Source: Sulfitobacter sp. JL08 (GTDB lineage Bacteria > Pseudomonadota > Alphaproteobacteria > Rhodobacterales > Rhodobacteraceae). From it: DNA of 64,000 nucleotides. The DNA lies in NCBI RefSeq assembly GCF_003352045.1, contig NZ_CP025815.1:992001-1056000 (forward strand), written 5' to 3'. The notes below the pieces were generated by a model, which was given only the letters and a program-made list of their open reading frames with translations, had not been told where the DNA came from and ran no database searches. Below are positions 26,254 to 35,343 of this stretch, in pieces; position 1 is the stretch's first letter, and every line of letters starts with the position of its first letter. The position numbers were made by a program, and so were the translations under genes.

Positions 26254-26937
26254 TCAGTCGCAGATACCTTTGATCTGCGCATCCTTCCAGGGCAGCACCA
26301 CGGCCCGCCCCAGCAGATCATCCTCAAGCGGGGCCACCGGAAAATTTTGCGAAATCATGTCGTGCAGCCGCTGGGTGCGTGGCGCGTCTTTGGCCAGCGC
26401 ACGGCAGCATATGTATTCTTCGACGATCGAGGCCTGCTGTTCATACCCGAAATCCAGAAACTGCGTATCGGGCGAAATGTCGAACAGATAAGGATCTTTG
26501 CTTTGTGCATGTTCCGATGCGGCCTTTAGCGGATGATACCCGGTCTTGTCGCGGTTCTGCCACTGCCAGACATGGGTCATTTCATGGGCAAAGAACATTG
26601 TGGCCAGCAGGCTGATCTGGTCGGGATAGCCGTTTATGTAATCAGCGAAAAAAATATCCTTGCGGACAAACACGCGGTTGAAAAGAGCCATGGCGCCGGG
26701 TTTGACGGTGACAATCTGTTCGTCCTGCGGCGGCAGGATACGTTCGCGGCAGGTTACGCGCGGGCGTGCCGGGCGTTTGAAGGTGACAGAACCCGCCGGT
26801 ACACCTTCGATCAGGCGCACCCGACTGGTATCAATAGCGCCACCTTTCATGCGGGCGACGAATGCCGCTTCGTTTTCGCTTAGCGGACGTCCGCAAGCGG
26901 CCAGCAGGATCAGGATGCAAAGGGCGCGAAAAACCAT
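26254..26937 (-). CDS. Lipoprotein zinc metallopeptidase-like protein
   Basis: 227 residues with lipobox LLAAC (Cys15). The mature domain has HEMTH (His118-His122), the gluzincin/HExxH zinc motif, followed 47 residues later by the conserved GYEQQASIVEEY segment whose Glu may be a third ligand. The pattern is reminiscent of DUF4157-like or M48-distant peptidases, but the family is not certain. Cys63 with Cys177/178 could form a periplasmic disulfide. Predicted membrane-anchored. Convergent with the cytochrome operon (6 bases between the stops). Confidence 0.75.
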   Translation of the reverse strand: MVFRALCILILLAACGRPLSENEAAFVARMKGGAIDTSRVRLIEGVPAGSVTFKRPARPRVTCRERILPPQDEQIVTVKPGAMALFNRVFVRKDIFFADYINGYPDQISLLATMFFAHEMTHVWQWQNRDKTGYHPLKAASEHAQSKDPYLFDISPDTQFLDFGYEQQASIVEEYICCRALAKDAPRTQRLHDMISQNFPVAPLEDDLLGRAVVLPWKDAQIKGICD

Positions 26938-27130
26938 ACCGGCAGATTAGTGCGCAAAGGCGTAAAGGAAAGAGAATTGCACCTTGCCCGCCAGAAATGT
27001 CTCAGGGTCGGCAAAGCGGTGTGCCAACACCTCTGTAAATTCACCCTATGTCGCACTGTCAAAAAAGTTGCTGTTTGACGCGGGCGGTTGTGTCTGTGAG
27101 AAAAGGCGCGCGAACGGTGGAAATCTTAAA

Positions 27131-27688
27131 ATGCAAAAGCAAGATGGAAAACGGAGCGTGCGGAGCCGCCCAAAGCGGTTTCGTCATGCGTTGCGGAGCG
27201 CCTTGATCGCCGTTTGCGCGTTCGGCGCAACGCTTTCGAGTGTGCGTTCCGCTAGGGCCGAAGCCTGGATATTCGGCGTTGGGATTAACGATTTTACCGA
27301 GCTTGAAACCAAGGACCGCGCGATTGGCAGTGTTGAATACCAAACCGATCCTGTGACCCGGATATGGGGCGCGGATATGTCTTTGGCTGTTGCCGCCACT
27401 GTTCATGCCAGCCGCGATGTCTGGGCCGGTGCCGGGCTTGCCGCGCTTTATCTGTTGCGCAACCGCTGGTTTGTCGAGGGCAGTGTGATGCCGGGGTTCT
27501 ATTTTCATGAAGAACCTTCAACCGATATCGGCAGCCGTTTTGAAATCAGAACCCTGCTGGGCATGGGCCGCCAGATCAATGACAAGACGGCGCTTTCGGT
27601 TGCGATCACACATAAATCAAACGCCGGAACCTCGGATGTGAACCCCGGTGTGAATGTATTGCTGGTACGTCTGCGGTATGAATTTTAG
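27131..27688 (+). CDS. PagL-like lipid A 3-O-deacylase (acyloxyacyl hydrolase family)
   Basis: 185 residues from ATG 27131; the longer frame upstream lacks conserved features. A basic N-terminus (SVRSRPKRFRHALRS) leads to a signal peptide ending near SVRSARA, and the mature part is a beta-barrel-like chain with alternating hydrophobic residues and terminal YEF (an outer-membrane C-terminal Phe). The segment SVAITHKSNAG carries the catalytic His-Ser pair of PagL-type enzymes. Members remove the ester-linked acyl chain of lipid A. It could also be a member without activity; the catalytic acid is not assigned. Confidence 0.75.
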   Translation: MQKQDGKRSVRSRPKRFRHALRSALIAVCAFGATLSSVRSARAEAWIFGVGINDFTELETKDRAIGSVEYQTDPVTRIWGADMSLAVAATVHASRDVWAGAGLAALYLLRNRWFVEGSVMPGFYFHEEPSTDIGSRFEIRTLLGMGRQINDKTALSVAITHKSNAGTSDVNPGVNVLLVRLRYEF

Positions 27689-27721
27689 GCGGGGTAGCCA
27701 GGCAGTTGAAATGCCGCGCCC

Positions 27722-29680
27722 TTAGACATCCAGTTCTTCGACAAACCGCGCGTTTTCCTGAATGTACTGGAACCGCATTTCGGGCTTCTTGCCCATCAGA
27801 CGTTCCACCAGATCGCCGGTTTCGCCCGGTTCGTCCTCGTCAATCGACACGCGGATCAGTTTGCGGGTTTCAGGGTTCATCGTGGTGTCTTTCAGGTCTT
27901 TCGCGTCCATTTCGCCCAGGCCTTTGAATCGCGACACGTCAATCTTGCCCTTGCCGCCCAGTCCGGCCTCTAGATGTTTGTTCTTTTCAACCTCGTCCAG
28001 GCAATAGACCCGCTTGGCCCCCTGCGTCAGACGGAACAGGGGCGGGCAGGCCAGATAAAGATGCCCCGCATCGATCATCGGACGCATCTGGGTGAAAAAG
28101 AAGGTCATCAGCAGCGCGGCGATATGGGCACCGTCAACATCCGCATCCGTCATGATGATCACCTTGTCATAGCGCAGATCATCAACGTTGAATTTGCTGC
28201 CCAGCCCAACACCAAGCGCTTGGGTCAGATCGGAAATCTCCTGATTTGATCCCAGTTTTGATGAAGCCGCGCCCAGCACGTTCAGAATTTTGCCACGCAA
28301 CGGCAACAGCGCCTGTGTCTTGCGGTCCCGCGCCATTTTGGCTGACCCGCCCGCGCTGTCGCCTTCGACGATGAACAGTTCTGTGCCTTCGCGCGAGTTT
28401 GACGAACAATCCGTCAGTTTGCCGGGCAGGCGCAGTTTCTTCGTGGCGCTTTTGCGCTGGGTTTCCTTTTCCTGCCGCCGGCGCAACCGTTCTTCGGCGC
28501 GCAGCACCAGAAAATCAAGAATTGCGCCCGCCGATTTGGTATCGGCCGCCAGCCAGTTGTCAAAATGGTCACGCACCGAATTTTCGACCAGCCGCTGTGC
28601 CTCGACCGTGGCAAGACGGTCTTTGGTCTGGCCGACAAATTCCGGCTCGCGGATAAAACAGCTGACCAGAGCGCAGCCGCCGGTGATCAGATCGTCACGG
28701 TTGATCTGCGTTGCCTTGCGGTTGCTGACCAGTTCGCCATAGGCGCGGATGCCTTTCAGGATCGCGGCCCAGAACCCGGCCTCGTGCGTGCCGCCTTCGG
28801 GTGTGGGCACGGTGTTGCAATAGGACTGGATGAACCCGTCACGCGATGGCGTCCAGTTGATCGCCCATTCCACCTTGCCGGGGGTGTTGAATTTTTCCTT
28901 GAAATCCACCGTGCCGGAAAACGGCTTGTCGGCATAGGTCGATGCACTGCCCAGGGTTTCGGTCAGATAATCCGACAGACCACCGGGAAAATGAAACGTC
29001 GCTTCGGTCGGCGTTTCGCCATCATCGATCGCGGATTTCCAGCGGATTTCGACACCTGAAAACAGATAGGCCTTGGAACGGATGGATTTGAACAGGCGCG
29101 CCGGCTTGAACCGGTGGTGGCCGAAAATATCGGCATCCGCGTGGAACGTTACGGTTGTGCCCCGCCGGTTGGGGGCCGCGCCGATCTTTTGCACCGGTCC
29201 CAGCGGGATACCGCGGGAAAAGCGTTGTTCGTAAAGATCCTTGTTGCGCGCGACCTGCACCACCATGCTGTCGCTCAGCGCGTTGACCACGGATGCGCCC
29301 ACACCGTGCAGGCCGCCCGAAGTTTCATAGGCATCACCCGAAAACTTGCCCCCCGCATGCAGCGTGCAAAGGATCACCTCAAGCGCGGATTTGTCGGGGA
29401 ATTTGGGGTGTGGATCAATCGGAATGCCACGCCCGTTGTCGCGGATCATCACCGAATAGTCTTCCAGCAGTTCCACTTCGATCCGGGTGGCGTGTCCGGC
29501 CACCGCTTCGTCCATAGAGTTGTCCAGAACTTCGGCCACCAGATGGTGCAGCGCGCGTTCATCGGTGCCGCCGATATACATGCCCGGACGTTTGCGCACC
29601 GGTTCCAGACCTTCCAGAACCTCGATCGAAGAGGCATCATAGTGTTTCGGGTCCGGCTGGCCGGAAAGGAGATCGTTCAT
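27722..29680 (-). CDS. parE: DNA topoisomerase IV subunit B
   Basis: 652 residues with start at 29680 (MNDLLSGQPDPKHYDASS); the open frame to 30121 extends over the next gene and is not used. GHKL ATPase motifs EVLDNSMDEAVAG and GLHGVGASVVNALS, the transducer domain, then TOPRIM motifs EGDSAGGSAKMARDRK and DADVDGAHIAALLM are visible. ParE, with ParC (not in the window), decatenates daughter chromosomes. Assignment to ParE rather than GyrB rests on length (about 650 versus about 800) and the missing GyrB insertion. Confidence 0.96.
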   Translation of the reverse strand: MNDLLSGQPDPKHYDASSIEVLEGLEPVRKRPGMYIGGTDERALHHLVAEVLDNSMDEAVAGHATRIEVELLEDYSVMIRDNGRGIPIDPHPKFPDKSALEVILCTLHAGGKFSGDAYETSGGLHGVGASVVNALSDSMVVQVARNKDLYEQRFSRGIPLGPVQKIGAAPNRRGTTVTFHADADIFGHHRFKPARLFKSIRSKAYLFSGVEIRWKSAIDDGETPTEATFHFPGGLSDYLTETLGSASTYADKPFSGTVDFKEKFNTPGKVEWAINWTPSRDGFIQSYCNTVPTPEGGTHEAGFWAAILKGIRAYGELVSNRKATQINRDDLITGGCALVSCFIREPEFVGQTKDRLATVEAQRLVENSVRDHFDNWLAADTKSAGAILDFLVLRAEERLRRRQEKETQRKSATKKLRLPGKLTDCSSNSREGTELFIVEGDSAGGSAKMARDRKTQALLPLRGKILNVLGAASSKLGSNQEISDLTQALGVGLGSKFNVDDLRYDKVIIMTDADVDGAHIAALLMTFFFTQMRPMIDAGHLYLACPPLFRLTQGAKRVYCLDEVEKNKHLEAGLGGKGKIDVSRFKGLGEMDAKDLKDTTMNPETRKLIRVSIDEDEPGETGDLVERLMGKKPEMRFQYIQENARFVEELDV

Positions 29681-29860
29681 ACCGCTGCTCAGTTCTTGTT
29701 TGTTTGCGCCATTATGGCAGCGCGCGGGGCGATGGGAAAGGGTGAACCTGCACGACACTCGGGTATGCGGGGCGGGAAAAACAGGCAAGGGTGCAGCTTT
29801 CCTGCCCCGGAAATTCATGTGAGGGTGAAAGCAACCAATACCAGAACAGAAAGACGCAAG

Positions 29861-30469
29861 ATGAGCTGGATCGCCACCATTCCGTTTGACACCGCCACTG
29901 GCAAACTCAAAACGCTGTACCAGCGGGTGACCGGCCCCGACAACAATGTCGACAATATCATGATGCTGCATTCCCTGCGCCCCCACACGATGGAGGGGCA
30001 CATGGCGATCTACAAATATGTGCTGCACCATTCTGGAAATACCATTCCCAAGTGGTTTCTTGAGGTTCTGGGCGTCTGGGTCAGCGCGCTGAACACCTGC
30101 AATTACTGCGTGGAACACCATTTTGCGGGGATGAAGCGGCTTTTGGGGGATGATCCGCGCGCCGATGCCATTCGCGCGGCGATTGAAGCGCGCGATGTGG
30201 ATGCCGTGCCTTTGGATGACAGCCAGAAGGCGGCAATGCGCTATGCGCAGATGTTAACGCAAGACCCCGCCGCCCTGCAAAAAGACGATATCGAAAACCT
30301 GCGCGCCGCGGGCTTTGATGATGGCCAGATTCTGGAAATCAATCAGGTTTGCGCCTATTTTTCCTATGCAAATCGCACGGTTCTGGGGCTGGGCTGTTCG
30401 ACGGATGGCGATGTGATTGGCCTGTCGCCCGGAAATTCGCAAGATCCGGACGACTGGAGCCATGCCTAG
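29861..30469 (+). CDS. Peroxidase-related / AhpD-like protein
   Basis: 202 residues starting MSWIATIPFDTATGKLKTLY. The CNYC motif in NTCNYCVEHH (about residues 81-90) is the AhpD-type CxxC-His site. This layout matches the TIGR01926-type peroxidase-related enzymes of the carboxymuconolactone decarboxylase/AhpD fold. These reduce organic peroxides using a thiol donor, or serve as uncharacterised thiol proteins. A peroxiredoxin-like gene lies just downstream on the opposite strand, ending 6 bases from this gene, consistent with a peroxide-response neighbourhood. Confidence 0.85.
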   Translation: MSWIATIPFDTATGKLKTLYQRVTGPDNNVDNIMMLHSLRPHTMEGHMAIYKYVLHHSGNTIPKWFLEVLGVWVSALNTCNYCVEHHFAGMKRLLGDDPRADAIRAAIEARDVDAVPLDDSQKAAMRYAQMLTQDPAALQKDDIENLRAAGFDDGQILEINQVCAYFSYANRTVLGLGCSTDGDVIGLSPGNSQDPDDWSHA

Positions 30470-30475
30470 GCCGGT

Positions 30476-31012
30476 TTAAACGGCGCCGGTGTATTCGCCG
30501 CGCGCCGGATAGTTGTTCTTGATTGCGAAATCGAGCGCACCAACCAGTTCCGAAAAATGCGGGCGCACAAACGGCATGGTCTGCACCGATCCGTAATAGA
30601 GCGTCTGTTCCGGCGTCACCATGAACAGGCCGGGTTCGGCAAACAGCGCCGGTTCTTCGATGCCGATCGATGTGGTGCCCCGCGAGGTCGAGATATAAAG
30701 GCCCCATTCACGCGCTTTGGCCAAGGGCAGATCATAGGCAAAGCGCAAGGTATCGGCGCCGATCTTGTCCGCCATCGCGCGGGTGCGCTCCTGCCCGTCG
30801 GAACTGATCGCGATGGTTTTTACGCCGCGATCCGCAAAATCGGCGACCCGCTTTTGGAATTCGGTCAGATAGGTGGCGCAGATCGGACAGTGCAGCCCGC
30901 GATAGAAACAGATCACGGTGCCCCGTTCCGATCCATCGGTGGTCAGGTCAAATGTGCCATGATCCAGCGTTTCAAGGGTCAGATCGGGGGTTTTCTGGCG
31001 GGGCATAAGCAT
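30476..31012 (-). CDS. AhpC/TSA-type peroxiredoxin-like protein
   Basis: 178 residues; ATG 31012 is chosen because AAAGGACACACG precedes it (an alternative is 31006). The thioredoxin-fold active site reads FYRGLHCPICATYL, a CxxC in place of the PxxxTxxC of classic AhpC, which is typical of the peroxiredoxin-like/DUF899-distant family. Acts probably in peroxide or thiol metabolism in the cytoplasm. It is divergent from the AraC-type regulator starting 90 bases away, which may control it. Confidence 0.82.
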   Translation of the reverse strand: MLMPRQKTPDLTLETLDHGTFDLTTDGSERGTVICFYRGLHCPICATYLTEFQKRVADFADRGVKTIAISSDGQERTRAMADKIGADTLRFAYDLPLAKAREWGLYISTSRGTTSIGIEEPALFAEPGLFMVTPEQTLYYGSVQTMPFVRPHFSELVGALDFAIKNNYPARGEYTGAV

Positions 31013-31101
31013 CGTGTGTCCTTTCGGGAATATGGGTTGCTTTACCCTACATATCAGCATTACCATCTGAAAAATGCAAAATACCAAACCGAAACACCTG
31101 A

Positions 31102-31845
31102 ATGAGCCGTTTTGACCGTCTGACCACCCTGATGGACCGCTTTAGCCTGAGCGTGCACCCCGCCGCCGTGCGGGACGCGACACTGGTGGTCGTTTCGGGG
31201 CCGGATGGCGCGCCGGCAAAGGTGCGGTTCGGGCCGCAGGCCAATCTGGATGATATGCCGGTTCAATCGGTTCTGTTGTCGGCCGAGGTGGATTGGGGCG
31301 GTGCGGCAAACCCGCTGGTGGCCGCGCTGCCGGAGCTTGTGGAACTGGACGTGACGGGGGACCGGGAAACTACCGGCCTGATCCTGCTGATGCAATCGGA
31401 ATTGCTGGGCCAACGCTGCGGATCGGGTTCGGTCGTTAACCGTTTGGGCGAGGTGCTGATCGTGCGCCTGTTGCGCGCCCAGATCGAGGCGGGCACCACC
31501 CGCACCGGTCTGCTTGCGGGTTTGTCAGACCCGCGGCTTAGCCGCGCCATTGTCGCCATGCACGACACACCGGGCCGCGATTGGCGCAACGAGGATCTGG
31601 CGCAGATCGCCGGCCTGTCGCTCAGCCGGTTCGCGGGCATGTTTCTGAAAATGGTGGGTGAAACGCCGGCGGCCTATCTGCGGCGCTGGCGTCTGACACT
31701 GGCGCGCCAGGACGTGCTGCGCGGCGACAGGGTGGACAGCATCGCGCGCCGCTATGGCTATCATTCACCCGAAGGGTTCGCGCGCGCGTTCAAGAAACAT
31801 TACGGAGAAACGCCGGTGTCCATACGCCCCAGACCTGCGGCCTAA
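31102..31845 (+). CDS. AraC-family transcriptional regulator
   Basis: 247 residues. The N-terminal cupin-like sensor half (about 1-150, AraC cupin_6 type) is followed by two helix-turn-helix motifs of AraC: LAQIAGLSLSRFAGMFLKM and SIARRYGYHSPEGFARAFKKHYGETP, including the typical ETPxxYLRRWRL linker. It starts MSRFDRLTTLMDRFSLSVHP. It is transcribed divergently from the peroxiredoxin-like gene, the usual place for its target. Its last 4 bases overlap the convergent hydrolase gene. Confidence 0.93.
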   Translation: MSRFDRLTTLMDRFSLSVHPAAVRDATLVVVSGPDGAPAKVRFGPQANLDDMPVQSVLLSAEVDWGGAANPLVAALPELVELDVTGDRETTGLILLMQSELLGQRCGSGSVVNRLGEVLIVRLLRAQIEAGTTRTGLLAGLSDPRLSRAIVAMHDTPGRDWRNEDLAQIAGLSLSRFAGMFLKMVGETPAAYLRRWRLTLARQDVLRGDRVDSIARRYGYHSPEGFARAFKKHYGETPVSIRPRPAA

Positions 31846-32714
31846 TTCCAGTCCAGAATGGCGCGGGCCACTTCGGCGGGTTTCTGATGGTGCAGCCAGT
31901 GATCCGCACCTTCGATCCGCACGCGCGTCAGATCGGCGGCAAACTCTTCCAGCCCTTCGGTTGAAACCTCAAGCAGGGCGGTGTCATTGACTCCCCAGAT
32001 CAGCAGATGAGGGCAGTGGACCTGCATCGTTTCGGGCGGCAATTGCGGGATGTCAGTCACCGGCACGCCCGGATCGGCCACTTTGAACGGCGCCGCCCGA
32101 TACCAGTTCAGCATGGCGTTGAACCGCCCGGGGCGCGACCATTCGGTGATGTAGTCTGCCTGTTTTTCAGGTGTCAGCCACGCCATATCCATCGTTTCGT
32201 TCATGAACCCCAACAGGGCCGCGAACCCGTTCGCCGACAGCACGTCTTCGCTCCCGTCCGAGCGCAGCAGGTTCATGTACTGCGAGGCCTGCGACTGCGC
32301 GCCACCTGCGGACACTTCACGCCTGAACGGCACAGGATGCACGCCGTTCATGATGATCAGTTTTTCAACCAGATCAGGGCAGAACAGCGCCAACCCGTAG
32401 GCCACGGCTGCGCCCCAGTCATGTCCCAGAACCGTGACAGGCCCGCCGCCCAAATGCCCGACAAGTGCCGCCATATCCCCGACCAGTTCGGGTACGGCAT
32501 AGTTTTCCACGCCTTCCGGGGTCCAGCTTTGGCCATAGCCGCGCATATCGGGCGCGACACAGTGATAACGATCCGTCAACAACTGCGCCAGCGTATCCCA
32601 CGCACCGCCATATTCGGGAAAACCGTGCATCATCAGCAATGTCGGCAGCTCCGGATTGCCCCAGGAACGGATGAAAAACGGGTGGCCGTTCAGGGTCAGT
32701 TCCTGAGTATGCAT
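31842..32714 (-). CDS. Alpha/beta hydrolase (epoxide-hydrolase/haloalkane-dehalogenase-like)
   Basis: 290 residues starting MHTQELTLNGHPFFIRSWG at 32714. The nucleophile elbow is VLGHDWGAA (Asp within GHDWG) as in epoxide hydrolases and dehalogenases; upstream is the oxyanion segment MHGFPEYGGAWD, and HWLHHQKP near the C-terminus carries the catalytic His. Substrate unknown. Only one base separates its start from the stop of the next gene upstream (32716), so both hydrolase genes are probably co-transcribed. Confidence 0.88.
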   Translation of the reverse strand: MHTQELTLNGHPFFIRSWGNPELPTLLMMHGFPEYGGAWDTLAQLLTDRYHCVAPDMRGYGQSWTPEGVENYAVPELVGDMAALVGHLGGGPVTVLGHDWGAAVAYGLALFCPDLVEKLIIMNGVHPVPFRREVSAGGAQSQASQYMNLLRSDGSEDVLSANGFAALLGFMNETMDMAWLTPEKQADYITEWSRPGRFNAMLNWYRAAPFKVADPGVPVTDIPQLPPETMQVHCPHLLIWGVNDTALLEVSTEGLEEFAADLTRVRIEGADHWLHHQKPAEVARAILDWN

Positions 32715-32715
32715 T

Positions 32716-34017
32716 TTATTGGTCCTTTGCTTTGGTTTCAAACCGCAAGCCGGCGGCGGTGCGCGCGGGAAATCCCGCCCAATAGGTGTGATCGGCAGTT
32801 TCCTTGCCGGCATCATCCAGCGCAAACACGCCATTGGAAGACTGCGGAACCAGATCAAGAAAGCGCGCCCGCGACACATCCTGTTTCAGGTGGATATCCA
32901 GAAAGGCCGTGGTGAAGTGCTGTGCGATATTGTTCATGCGCACAGTGTCCCAGACAGGATCGCTGTAATGTTCGGCCGGGGCAAACTCCAGATTGTCGAC
33001 CGGCGCCCAGCTTTCAACCGGGGCGGGGATCGGCGCGGCCGCATTGTGGTTGGCGTTCTCGAAGGTCAGCAGATGACGTTCCGTTCCAACCGTTTCGTCA
33101 AAAATCTGCCGGATCGCGGCATAGACCGAAACATCATCGACAGACCCTGCAATCAGCAGCAGGGGCTTTTGCAATCCGGCCAGTCCGACATCGTCCCAGA
33201 TATCGGCATTCATGCCCCACGGGCCAATCGCCACAATGGCCTTGACGCGGGCATCTATCAGCGCCTCGTGGCTTTCGCTGCCTGACAGATGACGTTCAAG
33301 CAGGGCGTTCGGTGCGCTCCAGCTTGCTTCGACAGCGGCAGGGGTGATGCCGGCGCCACCGTAAACCAGCGCGCCATACCCGCCCATGGAAAACCCGATG
33401 ACAGCCGTATTGCCAGCATCCACAATATCGCCCAGCGGGCCATCAAGACCGGCCATCTGATCGATCACGAACCTCTGGTCCAGCGGGCGATGATAAAGCG
33501 TCGATCCGAACGCCCCCTGATCGGAATAGGTGCTGTCGGTGTGATCAATGGACACCGTGACATAGCCTTTGGACGCAAGGTTTTCGCCCAGATGTGACAT
33601 CAGAAACCGGTTTCCGGGGTAGCCGTGGCTGATCACGATCAGCGGAAACGCATCGCCGGTATGGGGCGGCGCATCCCGTGCGGCGCGCCCGCTTAGCGTC
33701 ACTTCGGTTTTGCCGTCGCGCAGGATGGCGCGATAGGTGCCGCCTTGCGGCGTACCCGAACGTGCCGGATACCAGATTTCCACCGTCAGGGGGCGGTCAT
33801 AACGCGGCGTTTCACTGGCTGTCGTGTTTATGATGTCGACCTGATCGGCATGTACGAACCTGCGGGTTTGAACGCCGACGGTATAATCGCCAAACGCTGC
33901 CAGTTCCGGAGCGTCCGAACGCACCATGCTGATCTGGTTCTCCGCCAGTGCGGCCTGTCCCAGCGCTGTGCCAAGCATGGCGGCAACCATGGCCGATTTG
34001 GGTGTTTTCGCAGTCAC
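32716..34017 (-). CDS. Exported alpha/beta hydrolase, dienelactone-hydrolase/PAF-acetylhydrolase-like
   Basis: 433 residues with an N-terminal signal peptide (MVAAMLGTALGQAALA). The nucleophile elbow VIGFSMGGYGALV (Ser in GFSMG), oxyanion loop VISHGYPGNRF, catalytic Asp near SVDDVSVYA and His in FENANHNA form a serine-hydrolase triad. Such exported enzymes hydrolyse esters (lipids, acetylated or polyester substrates). The gene is preceded on the other side by the divergent ppk2 promoter region with its FNR-like box. No lipobox; the mature protein should be periplasmic or secreted. Confidence 0.88.
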   Translation of the reverse strand: MTAKTPKSAMVAAMLGTALGQAALAENQISMVRSDAPELAAFGDYTVGVQTRRFVHADQVDIINTTASETPRYDRPLTVEIWYPARSGTPQGGTYRAILRDGKTEVTLSGRAARDAPPHTGDAFPLIVISHGYPGNRFLMSHLGENLASKGYVTVSIDHTDSTYSDQGAFGSTLYHRPLDQRFVIDQMAGLDGPLGDIVDAGNTAVIGFSMGGYGALVYGGAGITPAAVEASWSAPNALLERHLSGSESHEALIDARVKAIVAIGPWGMNADIWDDVGLAGLQKPLLLIAGSVDDVSVYAAIRQIFDETVGTERHLLTFENANHNAAAPIPAPVESWAPVDNLEFAPAEHYSDPVWDTVRMNNIAQHFTTAFLDIHLKQDVSRARFLDLVPQSSNGVFALDDAGKETADHTYWAGFPARTAAGLRFETKAKDQ

Positions 34018-34106
34018 GGCATACTCCTGTCGGGCGCAATTCCCCGGCTTACGGGTACAGAAGGCACACAGGCCGCTTTGGTGCGCAAGGGTTTTGATCG
34101 CTTAGT

Positions 34107-34120
34107 TTGACAGGGATCAA
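34107..34120 (+). promoter_or_regulatory. FNR/FnrL-like box before ppk2
   Basis: TTGACAGGGATCAA fits the Rhodobacterales FnrL consensus TTGAY-N4-RTCAA exactly. It lies 59 bases before the ppk2 start and 90 bases from the divergent hydrolase start, so it could regulate either gene, most plausibly ppk2. Confidence 0.6.
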
Positions 34121-34179
34121 GGACAGGCCAACGCGGTGGAATTACAATCTGCCCGAGTTCAAAAGCGGGAAATTATTGT

Positions 34180-35154
34180 ATGACAGTCACATCAACGGCC
34201 ACCAAAACAGCAGAAATCGACACCAAGGCAAAGCCTGAGGCGAAGGAAATTGTGGAACACGCTCCTTCGCCCGATAAAATCCGTCAAGCATTTGAAAGCG
34301 GGCGTTACCCTTATACGACACGCATGTCGCGCCGCACATACGAAGCCCGCAAGGCGTTGTTGCAGGCCGAACTTTTGAAGGTGCAGTTATGGGCGCAGGA
34401 AACCGGCCAGAAGTTCGTTCTGTTGTTCGAAGGCCGTGATGCCGCAGGCAAGGGCGGGACGATCAAACGGTTTACCGAACACCTGAACCCGCGGGCTGCC
34501 CGCGTTGTCGCGCTGAACAAACCCACCGAAGAAGAACGCGGCCAGTGGTATTTCCAGCGCTATATCGAACATCTGCCCACGTCCGGTGAAATGGTGCTTT
34601 ATGATCGCAGCTGGTACAACCGGGCGGGCGTGGAACGCGTGATGGAATTCTGCGAACCCGGCGAATATCTGGAATTCATGCGCCAGACCCCGGATTTGGA
34701 ACGGATGCTGGTGCGGTCGGGCATCAAACTTTACAAATACTGGTTTTCAGTGACGCAAAGGGAACAAAAGGCACGTTTTGACAGTCGCGCCACCGACCCG
34801 TTAAAGCGCTGGAAGCTTAGCCCGATTGACAAGGCGTCGCTGGACAAATGGGATGATTACACCCAGGCCAAGGAAGCCATGTTCTTTTACACGGATACCG
34901 CCGATGCACCGTGGACGATCATCAAATCGAATGACAAGAAACGCGCGCGTCTGGCCTGTATGACCCATTTTCTGGCGTCGCTGGAATACCCGGGCAAAGA
35001 CTATGATCTTGTCGGACAGCCCGATCCGCTGATCGTGGGGCACGCCAACCATGTTGTGCACAACGCAGACCAGATTCTGGGCACGGCGCAGCATCCGGGT
35101 CAGCGCCGCAGGAAAAATGCCGAACCGGCCAAAGCACAGACTGCCAAGGCCTAA
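34180..35154 (+). CDS. ppk2: Polyphosphate kinase 2
   Basis: 324 residues, one PPK2 domain. Walker A GRDAAGKGGTIKR (about 87-99), Walker B/lid region DRSWYNRAGVERVM, and YIEHLPTSGEMVLYDRS are conserved. It phosphorylates nucleoside diphosphates (or monophosphates, class dependent) with polyphosphate; the Arg/Lys-rich lid suggests class I. The N-terminal 45 residues are low complexity (Thr/Ala/Lys-rich) and likely disordered, as is the C-terminal KAQTAKA tail. Regulated perhaps by FnrL through the box upstream. Confidence 0.95.
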   Translation: MTVTSTATKTAEIDTKAKPEAKEIVEHAPSPDKIRQAFESGRYPYTTRMSRRTYEARKALLQAELLKVQLWAQETGQKFVLLFEGRDAAGKGGTIKRFTEHLNPRAARVVALNKPTEEERGQWYFQRYIEHLPTSGEMVLYDRSWYNRAGVERVMEFCEPGEYLEFMRQTPDLERMLVRSGIKLYKYWFSVTQREQKARFDSRATDPLKRWKLSPIDKASLDKWDDYTQAKEAMFFYTDTADAPWTIIKSNDKKRARLACMTHFLASLEYPGKDYDLVGQPDPLIVGHANHVVHNADQILGTAQHPGQRRRKNAEPAKAQTAKA

Positions 35155-35343
35155 GCGCCGGTTGGAACACGGCAAAGGCGTTGTGCCGGGCATCGGCAGT
35201 TCGCGCGACAGCCTGCGCCGGCAGAAAGAATGCGGAAAACCCGCTGTGCATCTGACCGGCCTTGGCGAAAACATGCCTTCGCGCCAGCCAATGGCCCGAA
35301 ATCACGCCCGCGCCACGTTGTGACACTGCAAATTACAGATTAG

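Noticed and set aside
34107-34130. Pho box before ppk2
   Set aside because: Two CTGTC pentamers occur on the minus strand but at 13-base spacing, not the 11 bases of a Pho box; the FNR consensus fits better.
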